From contig OZ243952.1 in assembly GCA_965214615.1 (NCBI GenBank), forward strand, positions 930,001-994,000: a DNA stretch of 64,000 bases, in the 5' to 3' direction. A model generated the notes under the pieces. It saw only the letters and a program-made list of their open reading frames with translations. It had not been told where the DNA came from and ran no database searches. Within the stretch, counting starts at the first letter, position 1. Each line of letters starts with the position of its first letter. Position numbers and translations under genes: made by a program. This document shows, piece by piece, positions 35,220-45,025 of the stretch. This stretch comes from CBDAUN01 sp965214615. Lineage in GTDB: Bacteria; Pseudomonadota; Gammaproteobacteria; Arenicellales; JAJDZL01.

Positions 35220-36671
35220 CTATGGCGTGCGAGGGCTGATCGGCAATCTGGCGCCAAGGCCGGTTTGCTGTTCAAGCAGATATCCCGCGGAAAGGATGCC
35301 GCATTCATTTCTGGGCGGCCCGACCAGTTGCAGCCCGACAGGCAGGCCGTCAGCGGTAAACCCAGCCGGAACCGCGAGAACCGGACAGCCGGTCAGCGTA
35401 ATCGCGAACGTAATGGCGATCCATTCGAAATAGGAGTCGAATGGCTTGCCGTGCAAGGATTCCACGTATCGCAATTCTGCGTCGAACGGAGGCACGATCG
35501 CACAAGGGCATACGAGAAGGTCGTGTCTTTCGAAGAACTTGACTACTGAACGATAGATCCTGTTTCTTGTGCGTTCGGCTTTTCCGATGTCGTCGGCAGT
35601 CAACCGCAGTCCCTGCTCGATGTTCCAGATCACTTCAGGTTTCAGTTGTCGGGCATTGCGTTGCAATTCGGGGGCCATTGCTGCGGCGAAACTCGCGGCG
35701 CGAAGGATGCTGAAACAATCGACAGCGTCACGGAAGCTGGGACAGGCTTCGACGACGTCGGCTCCTATATGTGTGAATTGCTCGGCGGCGCGGCGGCAGA
35801 TTCCTTCGACTTCCGAGTCGATGCGCGCGATCCCCAGATCTGGCGAATAGGCCACTCGCCGAGGATGTTTCGGGTTTGCAATTGCATCGATGTAGGGTTT
35901 CTCAGGTTCCGGGTAGCTGAGCGGGTCGGACGGATGATAGCCTGCCATTGCGTCAAGAAACAAAGCGACATCGGTAGTGTTTCGTGCGATAGGCCCGTTT
36001 ACGTGCATGGTGTCGAAAGGCTGCTGAGAGACATGCGCGACACGGCCCGGGCTGGGACGAAGCCCAACCACTGAGGTAAAGCTTGCCGGAGTTCTGAGAC
36101 TGCCGCCCAAGTCGCTTCCCGTTGCGAGCCACACTTCGCCTGAGGCGACTGAGGCGCAGGCGCCTCCCGATGAACCAGCCACAGACTTGCTCGTATTCCA
36201 AGGATTGCGGGTAATTCCGAATACCTCGTTAAATGTACTCGCGCCTGCTCCGAATTCCGGAGTATTCGATTTGCCCATCACAATTGCCCCTCGGCTTTCG
36301 ATGCGCTGCACGGAAACATCGGATTTCGACGGGATGTAGTTCGCGTAGATCGGCGATCCGAAAGTGGTACGAATCCCTTCGGTTTCAATCAGATCCTTGA
36401 TCGAAACGGGCAGTCCGCCAAGCCAGCCTCTGGCACCGGACATCTCGCCTAGGTGCAGATCGGTCATTTGCTTCGCCCGATCAATCGCACGATCAATGCT
36501 GAGTGTCGGCAAGGCGTTGATCGAAGGTTCAATCTCTTCAATTCTTGCCGCCGCAGCTTCGACAAGCTCTAAAGGAAGAATCTCGCGTTTTGCGAGCAGT
36601 TCGACGGCTTGTGTCGCGGTCAATTTCAGCAGTTCGTGCATGGCAATAGCGTTGACGGCATCTGAGTGCAT
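35220..36671 (-). CDS. Amidase-signature family hydrolase
   Basis: 483 residues of the amidase signature family, which hydrolyses amide bonds by a Ser-cisSer-Lys triad. The Lys lies in GLPVSIKDLIETEGIRTTFGS; the glycine/serine-rich signature SVAGSSGGACASVASGEV and TGSDLGGSLRTPASF hold the two serines. C-terminal GCPVLAVPAGFTADGLPVGLQLVG is typical. No GatB or GatC is near, so it is a free amidase rather than GatA. Start could also be the ATG 11 codons in. Substrate unknown. Confidence 0.92.
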   Translation of the reverse strand: MHSDAVNAIAMHELLKLTATQAVELLAKREILPLELVEAAAARIEEIEPSINALPTLSIDRAIDRAKQMTDLHLGEMSGARGWLGGLPVSIKDLIETEGIRTTFGSPIYANYIPSKSDVSVQRIESRGAIVMGKSNTPEFGAGASTFNEVFGITRNPWNTSKSVAGSSGGACASVASGEVWLATGSDLGGSLRTPASFTSVVGLRPSPGRVAHVSQQPFDTMHVNGPIARNTTDVALFLDAMAGYHPSDPLSYPEPEKPYIDAIANPKHPRRVAYSPDLGIARIDSEVEGICRRAAEQFTHIGADVVEACPSFRDAVDCFSILRAASFAAAMAPELQRNARQLKPEVIWNIEQGLRLTADDIGKAERTRNRIYRSVVKFFERHDLLVCPCAIVPPFDAELRYVESLHGKPFDSYFEWIAITFAITLTGCPVLAVPAGFTADGLPVGLQLVGPPRNECGILSAGYLLEQQTGLGARLPISPRTP

Positions 36672-36997
36672 GCTCTCTTCAAATCAGCAGCGTTCCCTGC
36701 AAAACCCGCATGCTGGCGCAGGGGGTGGCACGGACAAAAGATACGGAAATTCGGTGCTTGCAAGCATTTCAATGGCCAAGGCGCAGGCGGGTCGGGCAGC
36801 GCAGAGTTTCTGGACCCGCTCAAAATTGTACCGCATCAATGGTGTCGCCGTGGATCTTCAAGGCCAGATCAATCAATGCCGTGCTGTTTGGACTGTTCGA
36901 GCCGCAAAAGGCGGCTTGCAAGCCTCTTTGCGCAATTGATTCTGCACTCGAAAGCGCAAAGCCCCGAGACAGAACTGGCCAACTGGCGACTTTTTGA

Positions 36998-37026
36998 TTG
37001 TCAACTCACGGATATTGTTCTATTAT
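36998..37026 (+). promoter_or_regulatory. Likely promoter of the RND efflux operon
   Basis: TTGTCA (36998-37003), 17-base spacer, TATTAT (37021-37026), 130 bases ahead of the membrane fusion protein start. No regulator gene is adjacent. Confidence 0.6.
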
Positions 37027-37155
37027 TCCCACATCGTTCATCATTGGGCAAAGCCACAAGGAATCAGACTACATGGATGTTCAGTCAGAAAAAATCGGCA
37101 ATGCCAATGCCCGTCCAATGCGCCGCAAAAGATCCGGTGCAACGTAGTTTTTCCG

Positions 37156-38262
37156 ATGCGATTGCTTCACAATTTTTCTTTGCCGCCGCGAAATCTGCGC
37201 GTCAGCGCCCTGATCATCGCTGCGTTGCTTGCTATATCCGGATGCGGGCAGGATGAACCCGAACAGACTGATAGGCCGCTTCGGACTGTGCGGCATATGA
37301 CCGTGTCGCCGGAGTCGGATACGCGCATCCGCTCATTCAATGGGGTTTCGCGTGCCGCACAGCAGACCAACTTGAGCTTTCAGGTTGCCGGAACCGTCAG
37401 CCAAGTAGACGTTTCCGTAGGTCAAAGGGTTCGCGCAGGCGACACCATCGCAGCACTGGATCCGACAAGTTTCGAACTTCTCTTAGAGCAGGCGCAGGCG
37501 GACAGGCAGCGGGCCGAGGCCGAGAGAAGAAACGCAGCGGCGCACCACGAACGCCTCGAGGAACTGTATGAAAGCCGCAGCGTGTCACGAACGGAACTGG
37601 ATTCCGCGCGAACCGCGGCGCAATCCGCCGCAGCTCTGGCCGAGGCATCCTCCAAGGCTGTGGAACTGACACAGCTTAATCTTGTGCATACCGTACTCGT
37701 TGCGCAGCAAAGTTGCCTGGTGGCCGATGTCGCAGTGGATGCTGGGGAAAATGTCGGCATCGGGCACAAGGTCGTCGAACTCAATTGCGGAGACCAACTC
37801 GAAATTGCTGTAACTGTGCCCGAGACACTGATCGCCGACATCAGCCTTGGGCTAGCTGGGGAAGTGACATTCGATTCGCTGGCGAACCGCGTGTTTGCCG
37901 GCGTAGTTTCAGAAATCGGCGTGGTAGCCTCAGGCGCCGCATTCCCGGTCACTGTTCTCATGGACGCCGCAGATGCGGCGAGGCCTGGCTTGGCCGCTCA
38001 AGTCGAATTTTCATTTCAGCGCGAAGATTCGGTCACATTTCTTCCGGCGGCGTCTGTTGCCGAAGACGAGAAGGGACGCTTTGTCTATAAATTGGTCGAC
38101 GGCGATGAAGCCGGCATAGGTCTGATTCGGCGTGCGCCGGTGGAAGTTGGCTCCCTCACCTCTCATGGGCTGGAAATTATCTCGGGAGTCTCTTCCGGCG
38201 ACCGGGTTGTCACAGCCGGCGTTTCCGTGATCCGGGACGGCATGAAAGTGCGGATTCAATAG
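37156..38262 (+). CDS. RND efflux periplasmic adaptor lipoprotein
   Basis: Links an inner-membrane RND pump to an outer-membrane channel. The ATG at 37156 gives 368 residues starting with a lipoprotein signal whose lipobox is ISGC. Then come the lipoyl half-motifs (FQVAGTVSQVDVSVGQRVRAGDTIAALD), a coiled-coil hairpin (QAQADRQRAEAERRNAAAHHERLEEL onward), the second lipoyl half (VADVAVDAGENVGIG) and the beta-barrel and membrane-proximal domains. A frame open to 36994 would bury the lipoprotein signal. It is 11 bases before the pump gene. No outer-membrane factor gene is nearby. Confidence 0.93.
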   Translation: MRLLHNFSLPPRNLRVSALIIAALLAISGCGQDEPEQTDRPLRTVRHMTVSPESDTRIRSFNGVSRAAQQTNLSFQVAGTVSQVDVSVGQRVRAGDTIAALDPTSFELLLEQAQADRQRAEAERRNAAAHHERLEELYESRSVSRTELDSARTAAQSAAALAEASSKAVELTQLNLVHTVLVAQQSCLVADVAVDAGENVGIGHKVVELNCGDQLEIAVTVPETLIADISLGLAGEVTFDSLANRVFAGVVSEIGVVASGAAFPVTVLMDAADAARPGLAAQVEFSFQREDSVTFLPAASVAEDEKGRFVYKLVDGDEAGIGLIRRAPVEVGSLTSHGLEIISGVSSGDRVVTAGVSVIRDGMKVRIQ

Positions 38263-38273
38263 CCTGTCCAGTC

Positions 38274-41200
38274 ATGCCGAATATCACTGAGTCGGCAGTT
38301 CGCAACAGTGTCGTCGTCTATACGCTGGTTGCGTTGCTCGCGGTTTACGGCGCGATGTCCTACGTGCAACTGCCCAAGCAGCAAGACCCCGGGTACACCA
38401 TACGCGCTGCAGTTGTAAGCACCAGTTTCCCCGGTGCCAGCCCGCTCCGGGTTGAACAGCTTGTGACCGACCGGATCGAGCAGGCGATTCAGGAGATTCC
38501 GGAGCTCGACAATGTGCTCAGCGAGTCGCATCCGGGATTCTCGTTCGTGACTGCGAATTTCAGCGAAACCTACACCGACATGCGCCCCATCTTCGACAAG
38601 CTGAGACGCAAGATCGGGGAAGTCAAGGGACTGCCCGACGGCGCCGGAACACCCTCTGTCAACGATGAATACGGCGATGTATTCGGCAGCGTCTACGCGC
38701 TGACCGGGGACGGGTTCAGTCAAAGCGAGCTTACGGACATTGCCAAGCAGATTCGTGACCGCCTGCTGCGCTATCCCGATGTGGCGAAGGTGACTCTCCA
38801 AGGTGTTCAGGAAGAGCGGATTTTTGTGGAATACAAGCTCGCCCGTTTGCAGGAAATAGGATTGTCGCCCATTCATCTGTCAGGCATATTGACAGGGATC
38901 AACATCGTTCAGAGCGGAGGGCAGATGCTGACCGGACGGGAGCGGATTTCGCTGGAGCCGTCCGGAAATTTCGAATCGATCGAAGATCTGCGCCGAACCG
39001 TCGTCCAAATTCCGGGCAGCCGGCAGATTGTCTATCTTGAAGACATTGTCGATATCTACCGCGGCTATGTCGATCCCCCTTCGGGCATTACACGGTTCAA
39101 TGGCCGCGAGGCCATCATCATATCCGCGTCCCTGAGCGAGGGTGGAAACATTCTGACCCTTGGCGAGTGGCTGGAGAGCGAAGTCCCGGACATTGAGGCG
39201 GGATATCCTTTAGGAATCCAATTGACCCCAGTGTACCAAGAAGCGGACATTGTAGATTCCGGCGTTAGCGATTTTCGAAAGAATTTGTTGCAAGCCATTG
39301 CAATTGTTGCCATTGTGCTTCTTGCGTTTCTCGGTTTGCGCACGGGCATGATCGTCGGAGTTTTGGTGCCTGCCACGATTTTCGCCACGTTTTCGGCAAT
39401 GAGCGTATTTGGCATCACGGTCAATCAGGTCTCGCTGGCGGCGCTGATTATCTCTCTGGGATTGCTTGTGGACAACGGGATCGTAATCGCCGAGTCCGTG
39501 CTTGTTCAGCGCCAGCGCGGCGTGGGGGCCGTTGAGGCCGCAATTGCCACAGGAAAGGAGATGACTGCGCCATTGCTGACATCCTCGCTCACTACGGCGG
39601 CGGCATTTCTGCCGATTATCCTTGCCGAGTCCGCAGTCGGCGAATACACGGCGGACATTTTCAAGGTGGTCGCTATCGCATTGGTCAGTTCCTGGCTGCT
39701 CGCGCTGACGTTCATCCCTTCGCTCACCAAGGTGTTTTTGCGGCCGCCCAGGGCTTCTGGCAAATCCCGAGGGCCATCGCGGCTGCACCGCGCATACGAT
39801 CGGCTGCTGCGCCTGTCCTTGAGAAATCGCACCGTCTTTCTAATCCTGACCGGATTGATCTTTGCCAGTTCGTTCTGGGCATTTCAGCAGGTGCCCAATG
39901 TGTTTATTCCGCCAAGAGAGGATCCAGTCATCAACGGCACGCTGCAGCTGCCCCGAGGCACATCCATCGAACACACTGCGCAGGTGATGGCTGATCTGGA
40001 CCGGTTTATCGCACACGAATTGCTGGCAAGCCCAGGCGAAGACGATCGCCAGGAGCGGGCCGATGGAGTGATCCTGAATTGGAGCGCATGGATCGGAGTC
40101 AGCACGCCTCGCTACACTCTGGGCCAAAATCCCGGCACTAACGATCCGAGCGCGATAAATCTGCTGATCAATACTGTGGATCAGCATGCGATTCCTGAAG
40201 TGATCGCGCGCATTCAGTCATTCGCTCTTGACAACTTTCCGGACCTGTTTGTTCAGCTTCGAAGGATCGAAAACGGAGTTCCGATTCCGTATCCGGTTGA
40301 AGTGCGGTTCAAAGGGGACAATGTCGACCGGATATATGAATTGATTTCTCCCGTCAAGGACTGGCTGCTGAACCATCCGGGCGTTTACACTGTGACCGAT
40401 GACTGGGGATTGCGCACCAAGAAGCTGCGCATCAATATCGATCAGGAACGTGCGCTTCGCGCTGGAATTACCAATGAGGATATTGCGCTGTCTCTTCGAA
40501 CCGGACTTTCAGGCATCGAGCTGAGCCGGCTGCGCGAGGACACCGATCAGATACCGATCACTATGCGCTCGGCTTCTTCGAACCGGACGGATTTCGATCG
40601 CTTGCGCACGATGCCCGTCTACACATCGACAGGCAGCACGGTTCCTCTTGAACAGGTCGCAGAACTGGCCATCGAGTGGCAGCCCGCAATTATCAAGAGA
40701 CGCGATCGCAGCCGTGCCGTGTCGGTTCGCGCACAACTGCTGCCGGGTGTTACCGCGGCGCAGATCAATCGTGATTTCCTGCCCTGGCTTGAAGCGCATG
40801 CCGAAAAATTTCCAGCCGGCTACGGGTATGAAGTCGGCGGTGTGGCGGAGACGTCCGGAGATGCCAACGCAGCCATTGCCGAAAAGCTTCCCTTGGCAGG
40901 CATGATTATTCTCCTGCTTCTGGTTGCTCAATTCAACAGTCTGCGCAAGCCCGCAATGATTCTGATGACCATTCCGCTCGGGCTGGTGGGTGTCGCCTAC
41001 GGGCTGCTTGCGGCAGGGTCCGTTTTCGGGTTCTTCACCATCCTCGGGGTCATCGCGCTATCGGGCATCGTCATCAACAACGCCATTGTTCTGCTTGACC
41101 GCATCGACATCGAAATGACACAGAACGGCCTGTCTGCGGCACAAGCGGTGCCGGAGGCGAGCCGGCAGCGTCTGCGCCCCATATTGCTGACCACTGTCAC

Positions 41201-41360
41201 CACGATTGGCGGCATGACGCCGCTTTGGCTGAGTCAGGACCCAATGTTTGAAACCATGGCAGTCGCCATCATGTTCGGGCTGCTGTTCGCTACCGTGCTC
41301 ACACTGCTGTTCATTCCGGTTCTATACACAATTTTCTACCGGGTCCGGATTCCGAAGTGA
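38274..41360 (+). CDS. RND efflux pump inner-membrane transporter
   Basis: 1028 residues of the AcrB/MdtB-like HAE superfamily, a proton-driven exporter. The first helix lies at about 12-30, followed by a large periplasmic loop, a helix bundle (about 335-500), a second loop and a final bundle (about 855-1020). In helix 4 the pump residues read LLVDNGIVIAES, so the usual Asp-Asp pair is Asp-Asn, as in several non-AcrB branches. The second half has LSGIVINNAIVLLDRID. Substrate unknown. It pairs with the lipoprotein adaptor just upstream. Confidence 0.94.
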   Translation: MPNITESAVRNSVVVYTLVALLAVYGAMSYVQLPKQQDPGYTIRAAVVSTSFPGASPLRVEQLVTDRIEQAIQEIPELDNVLSESHPGFSFVTANFSETYTDMRPIFDKLRRKIGEVKGLPDGAGTPSVNDEYGDVFGSVYALTGDGFSQSELTDIAKQIRDRLLRYPDVAKVTLQGVQEERIFVEYKLARLQEIGLSPIHLSGILTGINIVQSGGQMLTGRERISLEPSGNFESIEDLRRTVVQIPGSRQIVYLEDIVDIYRGYVDPPSGITRFNGREAIIISASLSEGGNILTLGEWLESEVPDIEAGYPLGIQLTPVYQEADIVDSGVSDFRKNLLQAIAIVAIVLLAFLGLRTGMIVGVLVPATIFATFSAMSVFGITVNQVSLAALIISLGLLVDNGIVIAESVLVQRQRGVGAVEAAIATGKEMTAPLLTSSLTTAAAFLPIILAESAVGEYTADIFKVVAIALVSSWLLALTFIPSLTKVFLRPPRASGKSRGPSRLHRAYDRLLRLSLRNRTVFLILTGLIFASSFWAFQQVPNVFIPPREDPVINGTLQLPRGTSIEHTAQVMADLDRFIAHELLASPGEDDRQERADGVILNWSAWIGVSTPRYTLGQNPGTNDPSAINLLINTVDQHAIPEVIARIQSFALDNFPDLFVQLRRIENGVPIPYPVEVRFKGDNVDRIYELISPVKDWLLNHPGVYTVTDDWGLRTKKLRINIDQERALRAGITNEDIALSLRTGLSGIELSRLREDTDQIPITMRSASSNRTDFDRLRTMPVYTSTGSTVPLEQVAELAIEWQPAIIKRRDRSRAVSVRAQLLPGVTAAQINRDFLPWLEAHAEKFPAGYGYEVGGVAETSGDANAAIAEKLPLAGMIILLLLVAQFNSLRKPAMILMTIPLGLVGVAYGLLAAGSVFGFFTILGVIALSGIVINNAIVLLDRIDIEMTQNGLSAAQAVPEASRQRLRPILLTTVTTIGGMTPLWLSQDPMFETMAVAIMFGLLFATVLTLLFIPVLYTIFYRVRIPK

Positions 41361-41568
41361 TCTGTGCATGGCATCCCCGTTGAATCTTCGAGGCAAGTCA
41401 TCGTCGCGCCGGACTGTATTTGCTTTGACGAACATTCGTCCGGGTCAAGGCTTGCCGCGCACAAAGCGGCCCGATTGATCCAGTCGGCGGTGTGGCAGGC
41501 ATGGTTTTGAATTATTATTATTGCCAACTCGTCCTTAATCCACCGGATGCCGCGTCAAGGAGCGCAAA

Positions 41569-42573
41569 ATGTCGAATAAGACTACACTTGGAAATCGTTT
41601 TCCTGTCATTGATGCGCTGCAGGCATCGAACTGGAACCGCCGGCAGTTCGAGCATTTGGTTGAAGCGGGACTGGATGCAGTTCATGTCACCCTGGCCTAC
41701 TGGGAGGATTGCCGCCAGACACTGGAACGCATCGGCCGCTGGAATCGCTGGTTTCAGAATCACAGCGATTTGATCGTGCCGATTCGAAGCGCCGCGGATA
41801 TTGCAAAGGCGTATCAATCCAAGCATACCGGGATTATTCTGGGCTTCCAGAACAGTTCCCCAATCGAAGACGACCTGTCCCTGGTCGAAATATTCTACGA
41901 CCTGGGAATCCGCATCATGCAGATGACGTACAACAACCAAAGCCTGATCGGCGCGGGATGCTACGAATCAAATGACGCCGGCGTAACGAAATTCGGTCGC
42001 AATGTCATTCGCGAGATGAATCGCCTCGGCATGATTATCGACCTGTCCCACACTTCCGAAAGGACGAGCATGGAGACGATTTCTTTGTCTAGCAGACCGG
42101 TGGCGATTACCCACGCGAATCCTCTTACATTTCATTCTTCTTTGCGCAATAAGTCCGATGAAGTACTTAGGCTTTTGGCTGACAGCGGAGGCATGATCGG
42201 CTTTAGCCTGTATCCGTTGCATCTTAGGAACGGCACGAAGTGCAATTTGGAGGATTTTTGCCGGATGGTCGGCGACACCGCCGAACTCATCGGCATCGAC
42301 CACATCGGCATCGGTTCAGATCTGTGCCTGGGCTGGGGATCGGACCAGCTTGACTATATGCGAAGCGGTCGCTGGACTTTCGATACGGACCCCGGAGAGT
42401 CGAAGGCGCCAGAAGCCGGCTGGCCGGACTATCCGGCCTGGTATCGGGATGCGCGGGACTTGGTCAATGTGGTGCAGGGCCTGGAGCAAGCCGGATTTTC
42501 CGATGACGAAGTCGGAAAGATCCTAGGCCGCAACTGGTTTCGGTTTTTTGAGCACGGATTTGTTCCGCAGTAG
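41569..42573 (+). CDS. M19 dipeptidase-like protein lacking key metal ligands
   Basis: 334 residues with the renal-dipeptidase (M19) TIM-barrel pattern: DLSHTSERTS (H161), ITHANP (H182), GIDHIGIGSDL (D251), and a C-terminal EVGKILGRNWFRFFE. But the N-terminal zinc motif H-x-D of DGHND is replaced by VIDALQASNW (L17, A19), and the bridging Glu of the EGGH motif is replaced in GFQNSS (Q94). A normal two-zinc centre therefore cannot form, though the two His and the late Asp remain. It is the first gene of a three-gene set with an unknown protein and a DUF3726 protein. The true activity is open; annotation as a dipeptidase is likely wrong. Confidence 0.8.
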   Translation: MSNKTTLGNRFPVIDALQASNWNRRQFEHLVEAGLDAVHVTLAYWEDCRQTLERIGRWNRWFQNHSDLIVPIRSAADIAKAYQSKHTGIILGFQNSSPIEDDLSLVEIFYDLGIRIMQMTYNNQSLIGAGCYESNDAGVTKFGRNVIREMNRLGMIIDLSHTSERTSMETISLSSRPVAITHANPLTFHSSLRNKSDEVLRLLADSGGMIGFSLYPLHLRNGTKCNLEDFCRMVGDTAELIGIDHIGIGSDLCLGWGSDQLDYMRSGRWTFDTDPGESKAPEAGWPDYPAWYRDARDLVNVVQGLEQAGFSDDEVGKILGRNWFRFFEHGFVPQ

Positions 42574-42589
42574 CCGCGGTGTGAATGCC

Positions 42590-44275
42590 ATGCCGGATGA
42601 GCCCGAGGTGAATCTGCGTCCGCCGTCTGAGGTGATGAAGCTCGAACGGCTCGGATCGTTCCATGCATCGCGCATCAGTTTTGCCCGCACTCTGATACGT
42701 CGGATGCACAATGAGAATTGGAGGATTTCGCAAAGCCTCAGCAATCTCGACAGCGACGGATTCGGCGACATGGTGTATCGAATCGATACGCCTGAAGGTC
42801 CGCTGAGCTTCATTGCATTTTCCACGCCGCTTGATGACAAGGACCGCACCGACCGCGTCATCGCTGAAAAGTGGGACATGTCGTTTGCCTTGCATCACGG
42901 TGCAGCAGGCCGAGAAGACGTCGACCGGTTGCGCCGGGAACTTCCGAAGCAGGAAGCCGGACGGATGAGCACAAGCGAGATTGTGATGAGCCGGGCCAAC
43001 AAGAGCGTGCGCGTCTTTCAAACGGTTGCACAGGCGCTGGCAGACGGAAGACAGCCGAGCGCGGCGCAATTGGCACAAATCGGCTATCTGGTTAGGACGA
43101 CAGCAGTATATGGAAACGGTAAATTCGGCTTGATGGATTTCAAGTGGGTACGGCGCGACACGCCGTTCAAACTGCCATTTCAAGCTGAAATGCTCACCGT
43201 GTTCATGGCGCGACACTTCAGTCTGGATCTCGTTCAGCACATTGCAGACAGGCAGAGCGACGGGTCGGCAATCCAGCTCGATCGCAAGCTTAAGCGATTG
43301 CTCGGAGTCGGCAATGCGACCGGTCTGGGCATGGCACCGTTTCTGATCAGCCATCCGAAATTGATTCACCGGTGGATCATGGTGCGCGAGACGGCGATCG
43401 CCCGCGTGCGAAGCGTGAAAAGAGCGGACGAAAGGCGCTTGCGCGATTACGCCGCGTTGCTGGACCGCGTCAAAATTCACATTGAGCAATGGCAGACTCA
43501 GGACGCGCGGCAATTGCGGCGTCTTGGCGTATTGAGACAGGAAATCGACATGCTGCGCGCTCAGGGAACCCGGTGGCTCGAAGAGCGATATCCCTGGTCG
43601 AAGTTCGCTGACCGGATCGCAGCCTCAATGAGCACCGAATGCGTCGAACTGGCGCACAGCATAATGCTTGAACTTCATCCTGAATGCGTGGACGATCTGG
43701 AACACGAACTGAGTGCAGATGAAACGAGCAGAGTTGCCTCGCACATGACGCTCGGGGAAATGAAAGCGCTGATTGAGAGCAATTATTCGTGGGCGATCGA
43801 TACCGATTTCGATGATCCTGACGAGCAGCATTTTTTTTGGTATGTCTCGGCCGAAAAGGAAGAGCCCCGGCTGGGGGAGCGGTATCGCGAGCCGGGAAAG
43901 GAATTGGAACTGAAAATTGGAATCGGGCGCGAAGTGGCGCGTCTGCATCAGTGCCTGCTCAGCCTGTCCGGCGAGGAACTGCGGCAGTCTGCGGCTCAAT
44001 TCCTGATCGAGTTTCCGCGATTTCGATTCATTGTGACTCGGATTCATTCATTGAAGGATTGCCCGTACGGAGAGATTCAAGACAATCTGCTAGGCAGGAA
44101 CTGCTTGCCGATTGATCTTTTGCGCTGCAAGTTGGCCTTATTCGGCGCTACCCGATTCGATCCCAAGTCGGACCGCTGGACTCGTATCACGCTGTTCCAG
44201 GGAGCGCCTCTTGCCGATGAGCTGGAAAACTCCGATGCTGATGACTGGGCCTTCCCGGTCGTAGCCGGACTCTAG
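42590..44275 (+). CDS. Unknown 561-residue protein of the M19-like/DUF3726 cassette
   Basis: No family I can name. From the ATG at 42590 (17 bases after the previous stop; GTG at 42581 also possible) it is 561 residues, hydrophilic, with no signal peptide or membrane helix. Visible features: KLERLGSFHASRISFARTLIRRM at the start, YGNGKFGLMDFKWV, a glycine motif GVGNATGLGMAPFLISHP, HRWIMVRETAIARVR, and a helical middle. It is probably cytoplasmic and enzymatic, judging by the dense conserved-looking motifs. Tight linkage on both sides suggests a joint role with the M19-like and DUF3726 proteins. Confidence 0.75.
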   Translation: MPDEPEVNLRPPSEVMKLERLGSFHASRISFARTLIRRMHNENWRISQSLSNLDSDGFGDMVYRIDTPEGPLSFIAFSTPLDDKDRTDRVIAEKWDMSFALHHGAAGREDVDRLRRELPKQEAGRMSTSEIVMSRANKSVRVFQTVAQALADGRQPSAAQLAQIGYLVRTTAVYGNGKFGLMDFKWVRRDTPFKLPFQAEMLTVFMARHFSLDLVQHIADRQSDGSAIQLDRKLKRLLGVGNATGLGMAPFLISHPKLIHRWIMVRETAIARVRSVKRADERRLRDYAALLDRVKIHIEQWQTQDARQLRRLGVLRQEIDMLRAQGTRWLEERYPWSKFADRIAASMSTECVELAHSIMLELHPECVDDLEHELSADETSRVASHMTLGEMKALIESNYSWAIDTDFDDPDEQHFFWYVSAEKEEPRLGERYREPGKELELKIGIGREVARLHQCLLSLSGEELRQSAAQFLIEFPRFRFIVTRIHSLKDCPYGEIQDNLLGRNCLPIDLLRCKLALFGATRFDPKSDRWTRITLFQGAPLADELENSDADDWAFPVVAGL

Positions 44276-44296
44276 AACTGCAAGCCGCGGCCTGTT

Positions 44297-45016
44297 ATGG
44301 CAGATTTGTCGGAAGCGGAAGTTCATAAGACCTGTCAGCGTGCATTGTTCGCGCTCGGCTTCCCTGCAGGCGCCGATGACGATGCAGCCACAGCGCTGAC
44401 TTGGCTGTCCGCCGCGGATCTTGGCGGAGTGGAATGCCTGCATGATGCCGTCGGCCAACTGAGACAGCAGCCGATGTGCCGCGTGCAAATCTTGAATGCC
44501 GAACCCGGTGCCTTGAAATTCAATGCTCGAGAAGATGCAGGCTTTCTCGCTTCGATCGAAGTGACCGATATGCTCTGCGCCCTGGCATCAGCAAATGAGA
44601 GTGCGCAGTGCCGGGCGCACGTATCCGGATTGCGCTTCCCGCTGATGTTGGTTGCCGTAGCGGCTACGCGCTCGGCTGGAGGCTATTTTTTCGAAATTTC
44701 GTCGCGCGCCCAGTGTCTGGCGGTGCGCGATCGGCATGTCTGGTCAAAATATCCGCTTGATGAGCGCAGCCGGATGCCGTCTCAGGTCGAATTGTCTGTT
44801 CGATGCCGCAATCTCAAAGTCGATGTGCCGGATGATGATGTCATGTCGCGTGCGATCCAAGCCGAACAATTCAAGAAGCGCACGGCACGTCGTAGAATCC
44901 AGGTGTCGGACCGAATCTGGGCAGCAGTCAAATCCGTAGCTGCCGAATCGTTTGTGCCCGCAAGCGAGCACTCGCGCGAGCGCGGAGCCGGAGCCGGCCT
45001 GGTGGACAACGACTGA
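44297..45016 (+). CDS. DUF3726-like protein
   Basis: 239 residues, about the size of DUF3726 proteins known mainly from marine Alphaproteobacteria. It begins LSEAEVHKTCQRALFALGFPAGADDDAATALTWL, the family N-terminal pattern, and has further patches FNAREDAGFLASIEVTDML and LRFPLMLVAVAATRSAGGYFFEISS. No known function. The C-terminal part is Arg-rich. It follows the unknown gene by 21 bases and is convergent with the GMC oxidoreductase, 9 bases away. Assignment to DUF3726 is by eye and needs a profile search. Confidence 0.65.
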   Translation: MADLSEAEVHKTCQRALFALGFPAGADDDAATALTWLSAADLGGVECLHDAVGQLRQQPMCRVQILNAEPGALKFNAREDAGFLASIEVTDMLCALASANESAQCRAHVSGLRFPLMLVAVAATRSAGGYFFEISSRAQCLAVRDRHVWSKYPLDERSRMPSQVELSVRCRNLKVDVPDDDVMSRAIQAEQFKKRTARRRIQVSDRIWAAVKSVAAESFVPASEHSRERGAGAGLVDND

Positions 45017-45025
45017 ATTCGAAGA

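Noticed and set aside
36672..36993. Plus-strand frames between the amidase and the efflux genes
   Set aside because: They overlap in several frames, have no ribosome site and no recognisable family; the promoter at 36998 lies after them.
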